Positions 51,092-59,244 of a DNA stretch of 64,000 bases are shown in pieces. Positions within the stretch are counted from its first letter, which is position 1; the number at the start of each line of letters is the position of its first letter. The position numbers were made by a program, and so were the translations under genes. This stretch comes from DASPKM01 sp963817075 (GTDB lineage: Bacteria > Bacteroidota > Bacteroidia > Chitinophagales > Chitinophagaceae), in NCBI GenBank assembly GCA_963817075.1, contig CAWFMT010000003.1, positions 1,302,001-1,366,000 on the forward strand, read 5' to 3'. A model generated the notes under the pieces. The model ran no database searches, had not been told where the DNA came from, and saw only the letters and a program-made list of their open reading frames with translations.

Positions 51092-53910
51092 TAAAAACCT
51101 TTTTAATTCTCATCGTATCGTTGTTGGTCTCAACCAAACATTCTGTTGCGCAATGCGTGGGAAAGGATTCTGTTTGGGCAAGAATTGTTTCCTTAAGGGA
51201 TAATCTAAAACTTTCGCCAACAGACAAACTGAAAGAGTTAAAAAAGATCGAAGACTTAATAGTAAGTTGTGGATATTCAAATGATTCAGTCAATAGTTTT
51301 CTCCTCCAGAGAATAGGGATGAGTTATTACAGACAGTCAGAATATCTGAAAGCAATTGAATACGTAAATCGTTCGATTAAGAGCGTGACTGAGCAATCCA
51401 AAAGGTCCGGATTCAATCAGAAGCAAAATATTCTTAATTACTTCTATCTATCGGTTTTCTATGACTCGCTAAAGAACGTGAACCATCGCATGCGGGCAGT
51501 GGATAGTTGCATTTCGATTGCTCTCAGATATATTTCTACCTCTGATATCGCCTGCCTATATTCTCTCTACGCTAAGGTGCAATATCTATATGACATTGGC
51601 GATTACAGCAATTGCGTTTCATACGCAAAAATTTACGAAAAATCTGCCTGGGATTATACAAGTCAGGATCCAGTCAGGGCAAAGAACTTTGCATCGAATG
51701 CTCTCGGTTGGCAGGTTATGAGTTTGCTGGAATTAAAGGATTTCGGACAGGCAGAAGAATTGCTGAATGGGAAGATTGAGGATTACAGTAAAAGAGGATT
51801 ACATAACTATTTGGGATTGATCTATGGACAGCTTGCACAGGTTCAGATGGACAAAGGAAATTTTGATAAAGCAAGTTCTTATCTAAATGAGGAACTCAAA
51901 TATGAAAAAGCAGCGGGGTTTATTTACAATTATAAACAGACGTTAAATGTCCTGGGTTTCGAGATATATCTAAAGCATTTAAAAGACCCCATCAAGGCTA
52001 TAGAGATATTCAGAATTGCCCTGGGACAGTTGAATAAAGATCCAAATCTTCAAAGATCAGACTCGATTGAGTCAGTGAGTTTACTTGCCAATATCGGAAC
52101 TGCCTTCGTCCATTTAAAAAAAATTGATTCTGCGTTCAGGTATTATGCGTTGGCATTTCAGATGATCAGACCGGGGATGAATGAAAATCAAATTCTGAAT
52201 ACAAGTCCAGAGGATATAAAACAATTCAAGAAGATCCATTATATCACCTACCTCCTACTGGACAAAGGAGATGCTTTCCAATTGAAATATAAAGAGACGG
52301 GCGAAAAAAACTTCCTGGAGCAAAGTATCTCAATTTATAAGATCACTGATAAACTTCTCGACAAGATAAAACTGCACTCATCAGATGCTGAGTCAACCCT
52401 ATTCTGGAGAAGCGATTCAAAAAGATTGTACGAACAGGCAATCAACGCATGCTACCTTGGCTCTGAACCCGAGGCTGCTTTCTATTTCTTTGAAAAAAGC
52501 AGGGCCGTACTCCTAAGCGATGAACTAAGTATTCAAAGATTGGTAGGGGAAGATGATATCATTAAGCTTTCACAGGTTAAGAAGAAAATACTTCAGTTGC
52601 AGAACGAGGTCGGAGTTCGGAAGTCAGAAATCCGAAGTGAAGCGAGAAGTCAGACATCCTTGAAAGGTCTGGAAGATGAGATTTTCAAGCAAAAGCAACA
52701 ACTGGAACTACTCGAGCAAAACATCAGGAATAATAATCCTCTTTATTATCAGAGTTTTATTGATACCAACCTTCTCACCATTGAGGTAGTCCGAAATAGG
52801 TTGCTAAATGATCATGATGCTTTGATAGAATATTTTTCAGGAGATAGCGCCGTCTATTCCATTATGATCACAAAGAACAATTCAACCATCTCCAGAATTG
52901 ACAAGAAAGCCTTCGACAATATCACGTCTGAATTTACAGCTCGTATTTCCAACGCTGAATTTCTCAACAAAGAGTATAGAAAATTTGTTGAGATCTCAAA
53001 CGGCCTTTACAAACTACTCTTCAATAACTCTCCTCCACCGCAGGGGAGAATTATTATTTCTCCTGCTGGAAAATATTTTCCATTTGAAGCGTTGGCTGTA
53101 AACCTGGATAAAGCTCCTTCATATTTCATAGAAGACCATGCAATCAGTTATACTTATTCGGCCAGATACCTACTTAACAATTTTCGAAGAAACAATTCGG
53201 TCCAGCCCAGAAATTTCATTGGAATTGCCCCTGTTTCATTTTCGCCAATGATGCGACTATCTCCTCTTGTGGGAAGTGATAGATCGCTGGACAGAGTGCA
53301 ATCAAGGTTCTGGCAGGGAGACAACCTGAAACAGGACCAGGCATCAAGGGCAAACTTCACCCAACGTTTCTTCAGATATAAGGTCATCCAATTATACACC
53401 CACGGAAGTGAAACAGGATTCAACAAACAGCCTACCCTATTTTTTGCTGATTCTGCCTTGCTCTTATCTGATTTGATTTATGAAAACAAGCCATTGACAG
53501 AATTGATCGTTATCTCTGCTTGTGAGTCCGGATCGGGAAACCTTTACCAGGGTGAGGGAGTATTCAGTTTCAACCGGGGGTTTGCTGCACTTGGCATTCC
53601 ATCTTCTATCTCCAATCTTTGGCAGGTTGAAAATGAATCAACGTACAAACTAACTGAACTTTTCTATAAATATCTGACTGATGGAAAGCCCATCGATCTT
53701 GCGCTGCAGTCCGCAAAAAAAGAGTTCATCGAGAATGCTAAGGGTGAATACAGACTTCCTTATTATTGGTCGGCAGCAATTCTTACTGGCAAATCAAATG
53801 CTATTGACCTAGAACGACCAGAAGTCTGGAGATACGCTGTTCTTGCAATTGGAGTACTAACCCTTGTATTTGGTTTGATGCGATGGAGAAAATCAGGAAA
53901 GACTACCTGA
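51088..53910 (+). CDS. TPR-CHAT caspase-like peptidase, membrane anchored
   Basis: A 940-residue protein beginning with TTG inside the previous stop codon. It has a signal-like start (MIKTFLILIVSLLVSTKHSV), many TPR-like helical repeats at about 40-440, a coiled linker at about 490-560 and a C-terminal CHAT domain at about 620-905. The dyad is H772 (LYTHGSE) and C812 (ISACESGSG). A final helix (VLAIGVLTLVFGLMRW, about 918-933) with KSGKTT tail anchors it. CHAT peptidases cut proteins in defence or cell-fate pathways in other systems. The linker contains a palindromic repeat in frame (residues 507-524). Confidence 0.88.
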   Translation: MIKTFLILIVSLLVSTKHSVAQCVGKDSVWARIVSLRDNLKLSPTDKLKELKKIEDLIVSCGYSNDSVNSFLLQRIGMSYYRQSEYLKAIEYVNRSIKSVTEQSKRSGFNQKQNILNYFYLSVFYDSLKNVNHRMRAVDSCISIALRYISTSDIACLYSLYAKVQYLYDIGDYSNCVSYAKIYEKSAWDYTSQDPVRAKNFASNALGWQVMSLLELKDFGQAEELLNGKIEDYSKRGLHNYLGLIYGQLAQVQMDKGNFDKASSYLNEELKYEKAAGFIYNYKQTLNVLGFEIYLKHLKDPIKAIEIFRIALGQLNKDPNLQRSDSIESVSLLANIGTAFVHLKKIDSAFRYYALAFQMIRPGMNENQILNTSPEDIKQFKKIHYITYLLLDKGDAFQLKYKETGEKNFLEQSISIYKITDKLLDKIKLHSSDAESTLFWRSDSKRLYEQAINACYLGSEPEAAFYFFEKSRAVLLSDELSIQRLVGEDDIIKLSQVKKKILQLQNEVGVRKSEIRSEARSQTSLKGLEDEIFKQKQQLELLEQNIRNNNPLYYQSFIDTNLLTIEVVRNRLLNDHDALIEYFSGDSAVYSIMITKNNSTISRIDKKAFDNITSEFTARISNAEFLNKEYRKFVEISNGLYKLLFNNSPPPQGRIIISPAGKYFPFEALAVNLDKAPSYFIEDHAISYTYSARYLLNNFRRNNSVQPRNFIGIAPVSFSPMMRLSPLVGSDRSLDRVQSRFWQGDNLKQDQASRANFTQRFFRYKVIQLYTHGSETGFNKQPTLFFADSALLLSDLIYENKPLTELIVISACESGSGNLYQGEGVFSFNRGFAALGIPSSISNLWQVENESTYKLTELFYKYLTDGKPIDLALQSAKKEFIENAKGEYRLPYYWSAAILTGKSNAIDLERPEVWRYAVLAIGVLTLVFGLMRWRKSGKTT
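52606..52659. repeat. Family E repeat inside the CHAT gene
   Basis: Eighteen whole codons of GTCGGAGTTCGGAAGTCAGA-type sequence, matching the repeat arms at 8619-8704. Encodes EVGVRKSEIRSEARSQTS in the coiled linker between the TPR and CHAT parts. The 54 bases keep the frame. Confidence 0.75.
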
Positions 53911-54187
53911 TCTTAATCGGAGTAGTTTTTTCGCTTTTCCAGCTTCTGAAAAACCACATGATCGTGAAACTTGGAATGAAGTCGGTTCCTGGAAGTATTT
54001 CTTCGATCATGTTAAACATTCCTCCAATACTGCCTCTCCATCCACCAAAACTCAGGAAGAAGATCAATCCAGACACAGGAGCCCAGAGAATGTCACCCAA
54101 TTCTCCCAGGAACGGGACAGAATAGGTAGCATATCCGATGAGGTCCATCAGGATGCAGAAAATAAGTGAAGGTTGTCTTTTGTTCAT
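53903..54187 (-). CDS. Small membrane protein
   Basis: A 94-residue protein with two hydrophobic segments (about 8-24 and 36-50) and a conserved-looking end (MFNMIEEILPGTDFIPSF). I have seen similar sequences in Bacteroidota but know no function. The start is the ATG at 54187 (MNKRQPSL); the frame before it is repeat DNA. Its stop overlaps the CHAT gene's end by 8 bases, convergent. Confidence 0.65.
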   Translation of the reverse strand: MNKRQPSLIFCILMDLIGYATYSVPFLGELGDILWAPVSGLIFFLSFGGWRGSIGGMFNMIEEILPGTDFIPSFTIMWFFRSWKSEKTTPIKIR

Positions 54188-54249
54188 TTCGATAATTTCT
54201 TTTTCAACACCATATGATGATGTATGTAGATAAAAGGTTGCATGGCGAA

Positions 54250-54342
54250 GAAAGTTTGAGAGTTTGAGAGTTTGAATGTTCAATAGTTACTTATCTCACG
54301 ACTCACGACTCACGGAATGCGCCTTTGCGTCTTTGAGGTTAA
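54250..54342. repeat. TTTGAGAG tract and family A right arm
   Basis: AGTTTGAGAGTTTGAGAGTT (about 54254-54273), then CTCACGACTCACGACTCACG tandem, then the family A right arm GCGCCTTTGCGTCTTTGAGG ending TTAA at 54342. Confidence 0.6.
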
Positions 54343-54345
54343 TTC

Positions 54346-54837
54346 CTACTCACAAAGGCTCAACAAATCCGTGCCGTTAGTGCTGAACTGAATCTTATTG
54401 ACCTTACCAGCAGAATTGTAATGCAGCACCAGTGTCCCATACGACATTTGAAAAGCATCCCATCCTGCATCCTTCATTTTAGGATTTCCTAATGTCTGGA
54501 AGAACGTATTCCTTTTGCCACCCATAAGAGGAACATTAAGTTTCCCTTTGAACTTTTCACCTATTTCAACGTAATCTCTTTCAGTAAAAAAATAGATATC
54601 CTGCTCCTTATAATAAATTACTCCTCCACATTTTGCATTGCTGCCATCTGCTTCCACTGAGGTGAAGCAGGGAAGAGCAGATTTTACATCATAGTCCTGT
54701 GCATTTGCTTTCAAGCCATTTACTTTTCCATCCAGGATATCCACAACAAAAGTTGGGCATTGCACCTTTGGTTTGAGTTGAGAATAAGTAGACGTAAAAG
54801 TTAGAGTGGAAAGGAAGAACAGAATAATTTTCTTCAT
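54346..54837 (-). CDS. Secreted hypothetical protein, 163 residues
   Basis: Signal peptide MKKIILFFLSTLTFTSTYS, then a mostly beta protein with four cysteines after the signal (VQCPTF, LPCFTS, AKCGGV, and the final CE) that could form two disulfides. I do not recognise the family. It stands alone between a repeat cluster and the thioredoxin gene. Confidence 0.7.
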   Translation of the reverse strand: MKKIILFFLSTLTFTSTYSQLKPKVQCPTFVVDILDGKVNGLKANAQDYDVKSALPCFTSVEADGSNAKCGGVIYYKEQDIYFFTERDYVEIGEKFKGKLNVPLMGGKRNTFFQTLGNPKMKDAGWDAFQMSYGTLVLHYNSAGKVNKIQFSTNGTDLLSLCE

Positions 54838-54971
54838 TTGAACGAAGTTTTGACGTTAGACGAATAGCTGTGAATTTCATCGCATCTTCAGCAAATTCCT
54901 TGCTAGAAAAGAAGAGTTCGCATCTATTGTCTGTATATCAGTATTTCTCTGAAAACTTTAACGGGATTTTG

Positions 54972-55358
54972 CTAAGGACTCAAGACTTTTGAAGATTCCG
55001 ATGGTTGAAGAAGACGTTCCCGAATGATCTGATCAAGTAGATTTTTAGGTAATGCACCTTTTTGTATCATCAGGCTTCCTTCAATAGGTATGAAAAGCAA
55101 GGTTGGTATACTTTGAATTCCAAAAAGTGCTGATAATTCTTCTTCCTTATCAGTATCAATTTTATAGATATTCAATTTGCCGAAATATTGCTTCGCAAGA
55201 TCTTCAAGGATTGGAGATACTACCCGGCAAGGTCCACACCAATCAGCATAGAAGTCAACAATTGCGGGTAGACTACCCTTGTATTTCCATTCCGTCTCGG
55301 TTTCAAAATCAAAAATTTTGTCTTTGAAGTCTTTTGATGTGAGTTCTATCGTATACAT
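54972..55358 (-). CDS. Thioredoxin family protein
   Basis: A 128-residue cytosolic thioredoxin with the standard WCGPC active site (FYADWCGPCRVV) and cis-proline in QSIPTLLF. The N-terminus (MYTIELTSKDFKDKIFDF) is longer than in TrxA. Start at the ATG at 55358; the frame before it is not a protein start. It reduces disulfides with thioredoxin reductase. Its neighbours give no clue to a special partner. Confidence 0.85.
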   Translation of the reverse strand: MYTIELTSKDFKDKIFDFETETEWKYKGSLPAIVDFYADWCGPCRVVSPILEDLAKQYFGKLNIYKIDTDKEEELSALFGIQSIPTLLFIPIEGSLMIQKGALPKNLLDQIIRERLLQPSESSKVLSP

Positions 55359-55498
55359 ACTTTCTCTGTGACAAACTAAATGCCAAGACCACAATAATGA
55401 ACTGCACATGAGTCTGTTTTACAATAGTGACTGTGGGTTGGCATGGGATTTTGTTTATACAAGGTGTAATGATTGTAAACAACTAAAAATTTTATGTT

Positions 55499-55654
55499 AT
55501 GGGTAACTTGTTATATGTAGTGGCAGTGATTCTCCTGGTAGGATGGCTGCTTGGAATGTTTGCATTCAATGCAGGCGCTTTTATTCACGTACTCCTTGTG
55601 ATCGCAGTGATTTTATTCTTAGTGAAATTGATAGGTGGTAATAGACCTGTTTAG
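55499..55654 (+). CDS. lmo0937-family small membrane protein, 51 residues
   Basis: MGNLLYVVAVILLVGWLLGM followed by FAFNAGAFIHVLLVIAVILF and a KLIGGNRPV tail: two short helices with a conserved GAFIHVLLVIA core, as in the lmo0937/DUF5670-like membrane family, often stress induced. The start is the ATG at 55499. A strong terminator follows 20 bases after the stop. The gene is too short for common gene-length cut-offs. Confidence 0.85.
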   Translation: MGNLLYVVAVILLVGWLLGMFAFNAGAFIHVLLVIAVILFLVKLIGGNRPV

Positions 55655-55673
55655 CAATAATTCCCTGAATTGA

Positions 55674-55719
55674 AAAAAACCGTTCTTTAGTGTTTTGCAT
55701 TGAAGAACGGTTTTCTTTT
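55674..55719 (+). terminator. Rho-independent terminator
   Basis: AAAACCGTTCTT (55676-55687) pairs perfectly with AAGAACGGTTTT (55703-55714) over 12 bp, then CTTTTG. It ends the small membrane protein transcript. Confidence 0.88.
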
Positions 55720-55735
55720 GCTAAGATGTAATAGT

Positions 55736-55815
55736 TTAACCGCAAAGAAACAAAGACGCCAAGAAACGCCAGGAATACCTTGCGAACCTTTGCGTCCTTG
55801 AGTCTTCGCGGTAAA
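55736..55815. repeat. Family A palindromic element, full length
   Basis: Begins TTAACCGCAAAGAAACAAAG and ends AGTCTTCGCGGTAAAA, ten bases beyond the surE stop codon. Confidence 0.85.
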
Positions 55816-55825
55816 ATTCTTGTTC

Positions 55826-56575
55826 TTAGTGAGTTTCTTCAGCAAGAGGTAATTGCTGCTGCATTTGTTGGAGTCTGCCTTCATCTGTAAGGTCAAGTCT
55901 GAGTGGAGTGATGGAAACAAATCCATTTTCGACAGCCCATCGGTCAGTGCCTTCCTCAGCTGGTTCAAGTGGCATAACTGTGAACCAATAATACTTCCTT
56001 CCCAGAGGGTCAATGCCGGGAACAATTTTCCCATCGTAGAGTCTCACTGATTGCCTGGTCCACCGAATATCAGTAGGTTCAGGTGGGAAATTAACGTTGA
56101 AAAGACAAAGACTTTTATCCTGCAATAAAAGTTCAAGGGTACGTTCAACAAAAGGTTCTAATTTTTGAAAATCGGGTTCAGATTTTACTACTGGTGTACT
56201 CAAAGCAATTCCTCTTATGCCGAATAAAACCCCTTGTTTAGCCCCGGCAAGTGTTCCTGAATGCCACATGGAATTTCCGAGATTCGGTCCCATGTTTATT
56301 CCTGATAAAACCACATCCGTTTTTGACCAGAGATGTGTCCCAAGGGCAACGCAATCCGCCGGAGTACCATTGACGCGGTAGGCTTCAATTCCTTCAAAAT
56401 TTATAGGAGATTTTTTATAATAAAGAGGTCTGGAATGAGTAACGGCATGCCCCATTGAAGATTGTTCCACATCTGGTGCCATCACCATGACTTCTCCGAA
56501 CCTGCTTGCAATTTTCGCAAGTGCAGCTAAGCCTGGGCTGTAAATGCCGTCATCATTGGTGATCAGTATTCTCAC
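55826..56575 (-). CDS. surE: 5'-nucleotidase SurE
   Basis: A 249-residue cytosolic nucleotidase. It opens ILITNDDGIYSPGLAAL with the metal-binding Asp pair, then QSSMGHAVTHS, NGTPADCVALG and SGINMGPNLGNSMWHSGT, all standard SurE motifs. It removes phosphate from nucleoside monophosphates and short polyphosphates in stationary-phase metabolism. Divergent from the lipid kinase gene. Confidence 0.95.
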   Translation of the reverse strand: MRILITNDDGIYSPGLAALAKIASRFGEVMVMAPDVEQSSMGHAVTHSRPLYYKKSPINFEGIEAYRVNGTPADCVALGTHLWSKTDVVLSGINMGPNLGNSMWHSGTLAGAKQGVLFGIRGIALSTPVVKSEPDFQKLEPFVERTLELLLQDKSLCLFNVNFPPEPTDIRWTRQSVRLYDGKIVPGIDPLGRKYYWFTVMPLEPAEEGTDRWAVENGFVSITPLRLDLTDEGRLQQMQQQLPLAEETH

Positions 56576-56648
56576 ACTATTATGATTGACATTTTCGTGC
56601 CAAACCTTAAGGGCCTGGTTTTTATTTAAATAAAATAAATTATTAACT

Positions 56649-57542
56649 ATGGAACAGGCAGCCCTGCTTCACAATCCAACGGCAGGAGATGAACAACACG
56701 ACAAGGATCACTTGATTTCAGCGATTGAATCTGAGGGCTTTCGATGTAGATATTCATCTACAAAAGAGAAGGGTTGGAGAAAAATCAAAGAGGAAACGGA
56801 TTTTATCATTGTAGCCGGGGGTGATGGAACAATCAGGAAACTCATTGAAAAGCTTTTGAAGAAAAATGCAATTAAGGATCGTCCCATTGCATTAATACCC
56901 TGCGGAACGGCTAACAATATTTCAAGTTCATTGGGTATTGAAGGCGATGTATCCCAAATTGTAGCCAGTTGGAAAAAGAAGAATATAAAGAAATTTGATC
57001 TCGGACTTGTGAAAGGTTTAGAAGAACCAAACTTCTTCCTGGAATCTGTCGGATTCGGCGTTTTCCCTTTACTCATGAAAAAAATGAAAAAAGTTGAAGA
57101 ATCTGAGGGAGACACGCCAGAAATAAAATTGAATTACTCACTGGAGGTGCTGTATGAGATCATCCATTCATATCACGCTTCTCAGTGCAGGATCATAGCT
57201 GATGGTAAAGATCTATCCGGGAAATATATTATGGCTGAAATCATGAATACTCATTCATTTGGACCAAACCTTTCTTTGGCGCCATTAAGTGATCCCGGTG
57301 ATGGTGTATTTGAGCTGGTGCTGGTTTCTGAAGAGCAGCAGGAGCCACTGGCATCCTATGTTCAAGATAAGATCAAGGGGATTGATTCACCTTTTATTTT
57401 TCAGACAATCAAAGCAAAAAAAATTGTGATGAGTTGGAATGGTGAAAAAATACATGTTGACGACCAGCTAGTGGATATGGAGAAAAATTCTGAAATGGAA
57501 ATCACCATGCTGCATCATGGTCTGGAGTTTTTGGTGCCTTGA
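56649..57542 (+). CDS. Diacylglycerol/lipid kinase family protein
   Basis: A 297-residue cytosolic kinase of the DagK/YegS type. It has AALLHNPTAGDE at the start, the nucleotide motif VAGGDGTIRKL, IPCGTANNISSSLGI, and the C-terminal beta domain (IHVDDQLVDME). It may phosphorylate diacylglycerol, ceramide or another lipid; the substrate cannot be told from sequence. A family A palindrome starts 2 bases after the stop. Confidence 0.85.
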   Translation: MEQAALLHNPTAGDEQHDKDHLISAIESEGFRCRYSSTKEKGWRKIKEETDFIIVAGGDGTIRKLIEKLLKKNAIKDRPIALIPCGTANNISSSLGIEGDVSQIVASWKKKNIKKFDLGLVKGLEEPNFFLESVGFGVFPLLMKKMKKVEESEGDTPEIKLNYSLEVLYEIIHSYHASQCRIIADGKDLSGKYIMAEIMNTHSFGPNLSLAPLSDPGDGVFELVLVSEEQQEPLASYVQDKIKGIDSPFIFQTIKAKKIVMSWNGEKIHVDDQLVDMEKNSEMEITMLHHGLEFLVP

Positions 57543-57543
57543 C

Positions 57544-57624
57544 TTAACCGCCAAGAAACAAAGGCGCAAAAGGAACGCAAGGATTCTTGGCGCAACTTTG
57601 CGTCTTGGCATCTTTGCGGTAAAA
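57544..57624. repeat. Family A palindromic element, full length
   Basis: Begins TTAACCGCCAAGAAACAAAG and ends GGCATCTTTGCGGTAAAA. It starts two bases after the lipid kinase stop. Confidence 0.85.
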
Positions 57625-57638
57625 CATTTCAAACAAGC

Positions 57639-57745
57639 ATCAAGAACCAAATCACAAATTCCAAAGAATTAGAACTAAGCACCAACTATGAACTAATTGA
57701 TTTTTGGAAATTGTTTTTCTTTCTTTGGATCTTGTTATTTGAGGT
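57639..57745. repeat. Family H inverted arms without a gene
   Basis: CAAGAACCAAATCACAAATT and CCAAAG (from about 57647) face TTTCTTTGGATCTTGTTATT and TGAGGTTTG (57719-57745). The same arms flank the broken four-helix-bundle gene at 25738-26093; here only about 45 bases lie between them. Confidence 0.55.
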
Positions 57746-57821
57746 TTGAGTATTGACCGGTATGACGCTATATTTACAGAACGGATGTAGTGAAATCAAT
57801 TATCTTTCCAAAAAATATTAC

Positions 57822-58073
57822 ATGTCAAACGAAGAGATTGAAAAGTTTTTGACACCAGAGCGTCTTGCCAAACAATCAATCAAAATTCAGTTTAAGACAC
57901 GCAATACAATTACCGGTGTCTTTATTACAAGCTCCGATTTTGATTACCTGAAATCCAAAAACTTCTGGAGAGTTGTAGCAGAATCAAACATCGGTAACTG
58001 GGAGAAGTCCAGGGATCTGAATCTTGCCCGCATATTCAATGGAGCCGAATTCACTAAATTATCCGTTGCCTGA
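57822..58073 (+). CDS. Conserved small cytosolic protein, 83 residues
   Basis: MSNEEIEKFLTPERLAKQSI begins a short protein with no signal or membrane part. The second half (SKNFWRVVAESNIGNW ... NLARIFNGAEFTKL) looks conserved, and I have seen similar short Bacteroidota proteins, but no function is known. The start is the ATG at 57822; 23 codons upstream lack start features. Confidence 0.65.
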   Translation: MSNEEIEKFLTPERLAKQSIKIQFKTRNTITGVFITSSDFDYLKSKNFWRVVAESNIGNWEKSRDLNLARIFNGAEFTKLSVA

Positions 58074-58086
58074 TTTAACCTGAAGT

Positions 58087-58287
58087 CTATCTCACAACCT
58101 TAACATTCACCGCATTCATTCCTTTCTTCCCCGGTTGTAAGTCAAATTCCACTCTGTCGCCTTCTTTTACCTGGTCAATAAGACCACTAGAATGAACAAA
58201 AGTTTCCTTTCCTCCATCATCATGCTTTATAAAGCCAAAACCTTTTTCTGAATTGAAAAATTTTACTGTTCCCTGATTTTTGTCCAT
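58087..58287 (-). CDS. Cold-shock domain protein
   Basis: A 66-residue CspA-type nucleic-acid chaperone. RNP-1 is KGFGFIK and RNP-2 is ETFVHSS; the start is MDKNQGTVKFFN. It melts RNA structure and can act on its own leader. It is convergent with the small protein gene 14 bases away. Confidence 0.93.
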   Translation of the reverse strand: MDKNQGTVKFFNSEKGFGFIKHDDGGKETFVHSSGLIDQVKEGDRVEFDLQPGKKGMNAVNVKVVR

Positions 58288-58425
58288 GTGTATTGTTTTA
58301 TGGCTTTTAAAGATAAGGATTTACTGTAATGTCCATCGTGCAATCAAAAAGAATCTTACGAAGTTTTTGAATCACCAATCGTCAAAAGCTAGTTTTTCAT
58401 AGGCGATCCGTCATTTTTCCCATTC

Positions 58426-59193
58426 TTAATCTTTCTCCTGAATATCCAGTTGGCGAATCTGTTTTTGGTAGTTCACCGGTAAGATAATGGATTTGATAAT
58501 AGAATCCAGCCGGAGGAACCTGCTCAGTTTATATAAAGGAACGAAGCCCCGAAGCCAGGAAAACTTTTTGAAACCCAATAATTTCCTCACTTCTTCCGGC
58601 ACAACCAGTTTCTGGCTCTCTATCAAAATTTCATATCTCACAGCTCCAAGATGCTTGCGATATTGTTTGAAGAGGTCCAGACTGAAATCGCTCTTAAATA
58701 GATTTTCCTTCAGATGGGTACCTCTCATGATCAGCCATTCTTCATATGTTTTGGGTAGATCCTTGATACCCATCCTGTCTCCTACCCGAAAGAATACATC
58801 AAATACTTCTTCCTTCTCAGGGGTTGTTAGCTTTCTCTCCAAAAGCTCAAAAGCAGAAATTGAATAATAGATCAGCATAAACAGCACATCACGGTATGCC
58901 CAGTCCGGAATGGAAGCCCCACGATTTTTTTCAACAGCTGAATGGATATTCCGCATCGCATCTATGGCGCTCAATGCCTTTTCTTCAGGGGCAAAGACAA
59001 TTACTCTTGCATAACTAACAGTGGAAAATAATCGCCCGATAGGATCAGCCGGCAACCTGCCAGTGAAGTACAACCAGTCAACTGCTTTGTTTAGCGCAAA
59101 TTCGGCTGCAGCACCAGAAAAAATGAAGAGTATTGTATCTGATTTACCCCAGATCTTTCGCACGATCGAGTCGCGTGCCACAAATGGTTTCAT
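58426..59193 (-). CDS. Oxygenase MpaB/DUF2236 family protein
   Basis: A 255-residue protein with AAEFALNKAVDWLYFTGRLP and DPIGRLFSTVSYA, which resemble the start of the DUF2236 (MpaB-like, heme-binding) family, and MRNIHSAVEKNRGASIPDWA, which may hold the conserved His. Fungal MpaB cleaves a terpenoid chain; bacterial roles are unknown. It overlaps no other gene and lies beside the lactonase gene (51-base gap), on the same strand. Confidence 0.75.
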   Translation of the reverse strand: MKPFVARDSIVRKIWGKSDTILFIFSGAAAEFALNKAVDWLYFTGRLPADPIGRLFSTVSYARVIVFAPEEKALSAIDAMRNIHSAVEKNRGASIPDWAYRDVLFMLIYYSISAFELLERKLTTPEKEEVFDVFFRVGDRMGIKDLPKTYEEWLIMRGTHLKENLFKSDFSLDLFKQYRKHLGAVRYEILIESQKLVVPEEVRKLLGFKKFSWLRGFVPLYKLSRFLRLDSIIKSIILPVNYQKQIRQLDIQEKD

Positions 59194-59244
59194 AACAGGT
59201 AAGATATGTTCCCAAGGTCAGCATTTTATGCGATACCCCTGGGA

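Noticed and set aside
51088..53910. Type III-E CRISPR TPR-CHAT (Craspase) component
   Set aside because: No Cas7-11 or CRISPR array is near. The protein carries a signal peptide and membrane anchor, unlike the cytosolic Craspase subunit.
242..57624. Insertion sequences or transposons with transposase
   Set aside because: No transposase-like frame is present; the repeats are too short and only non-autonomous.
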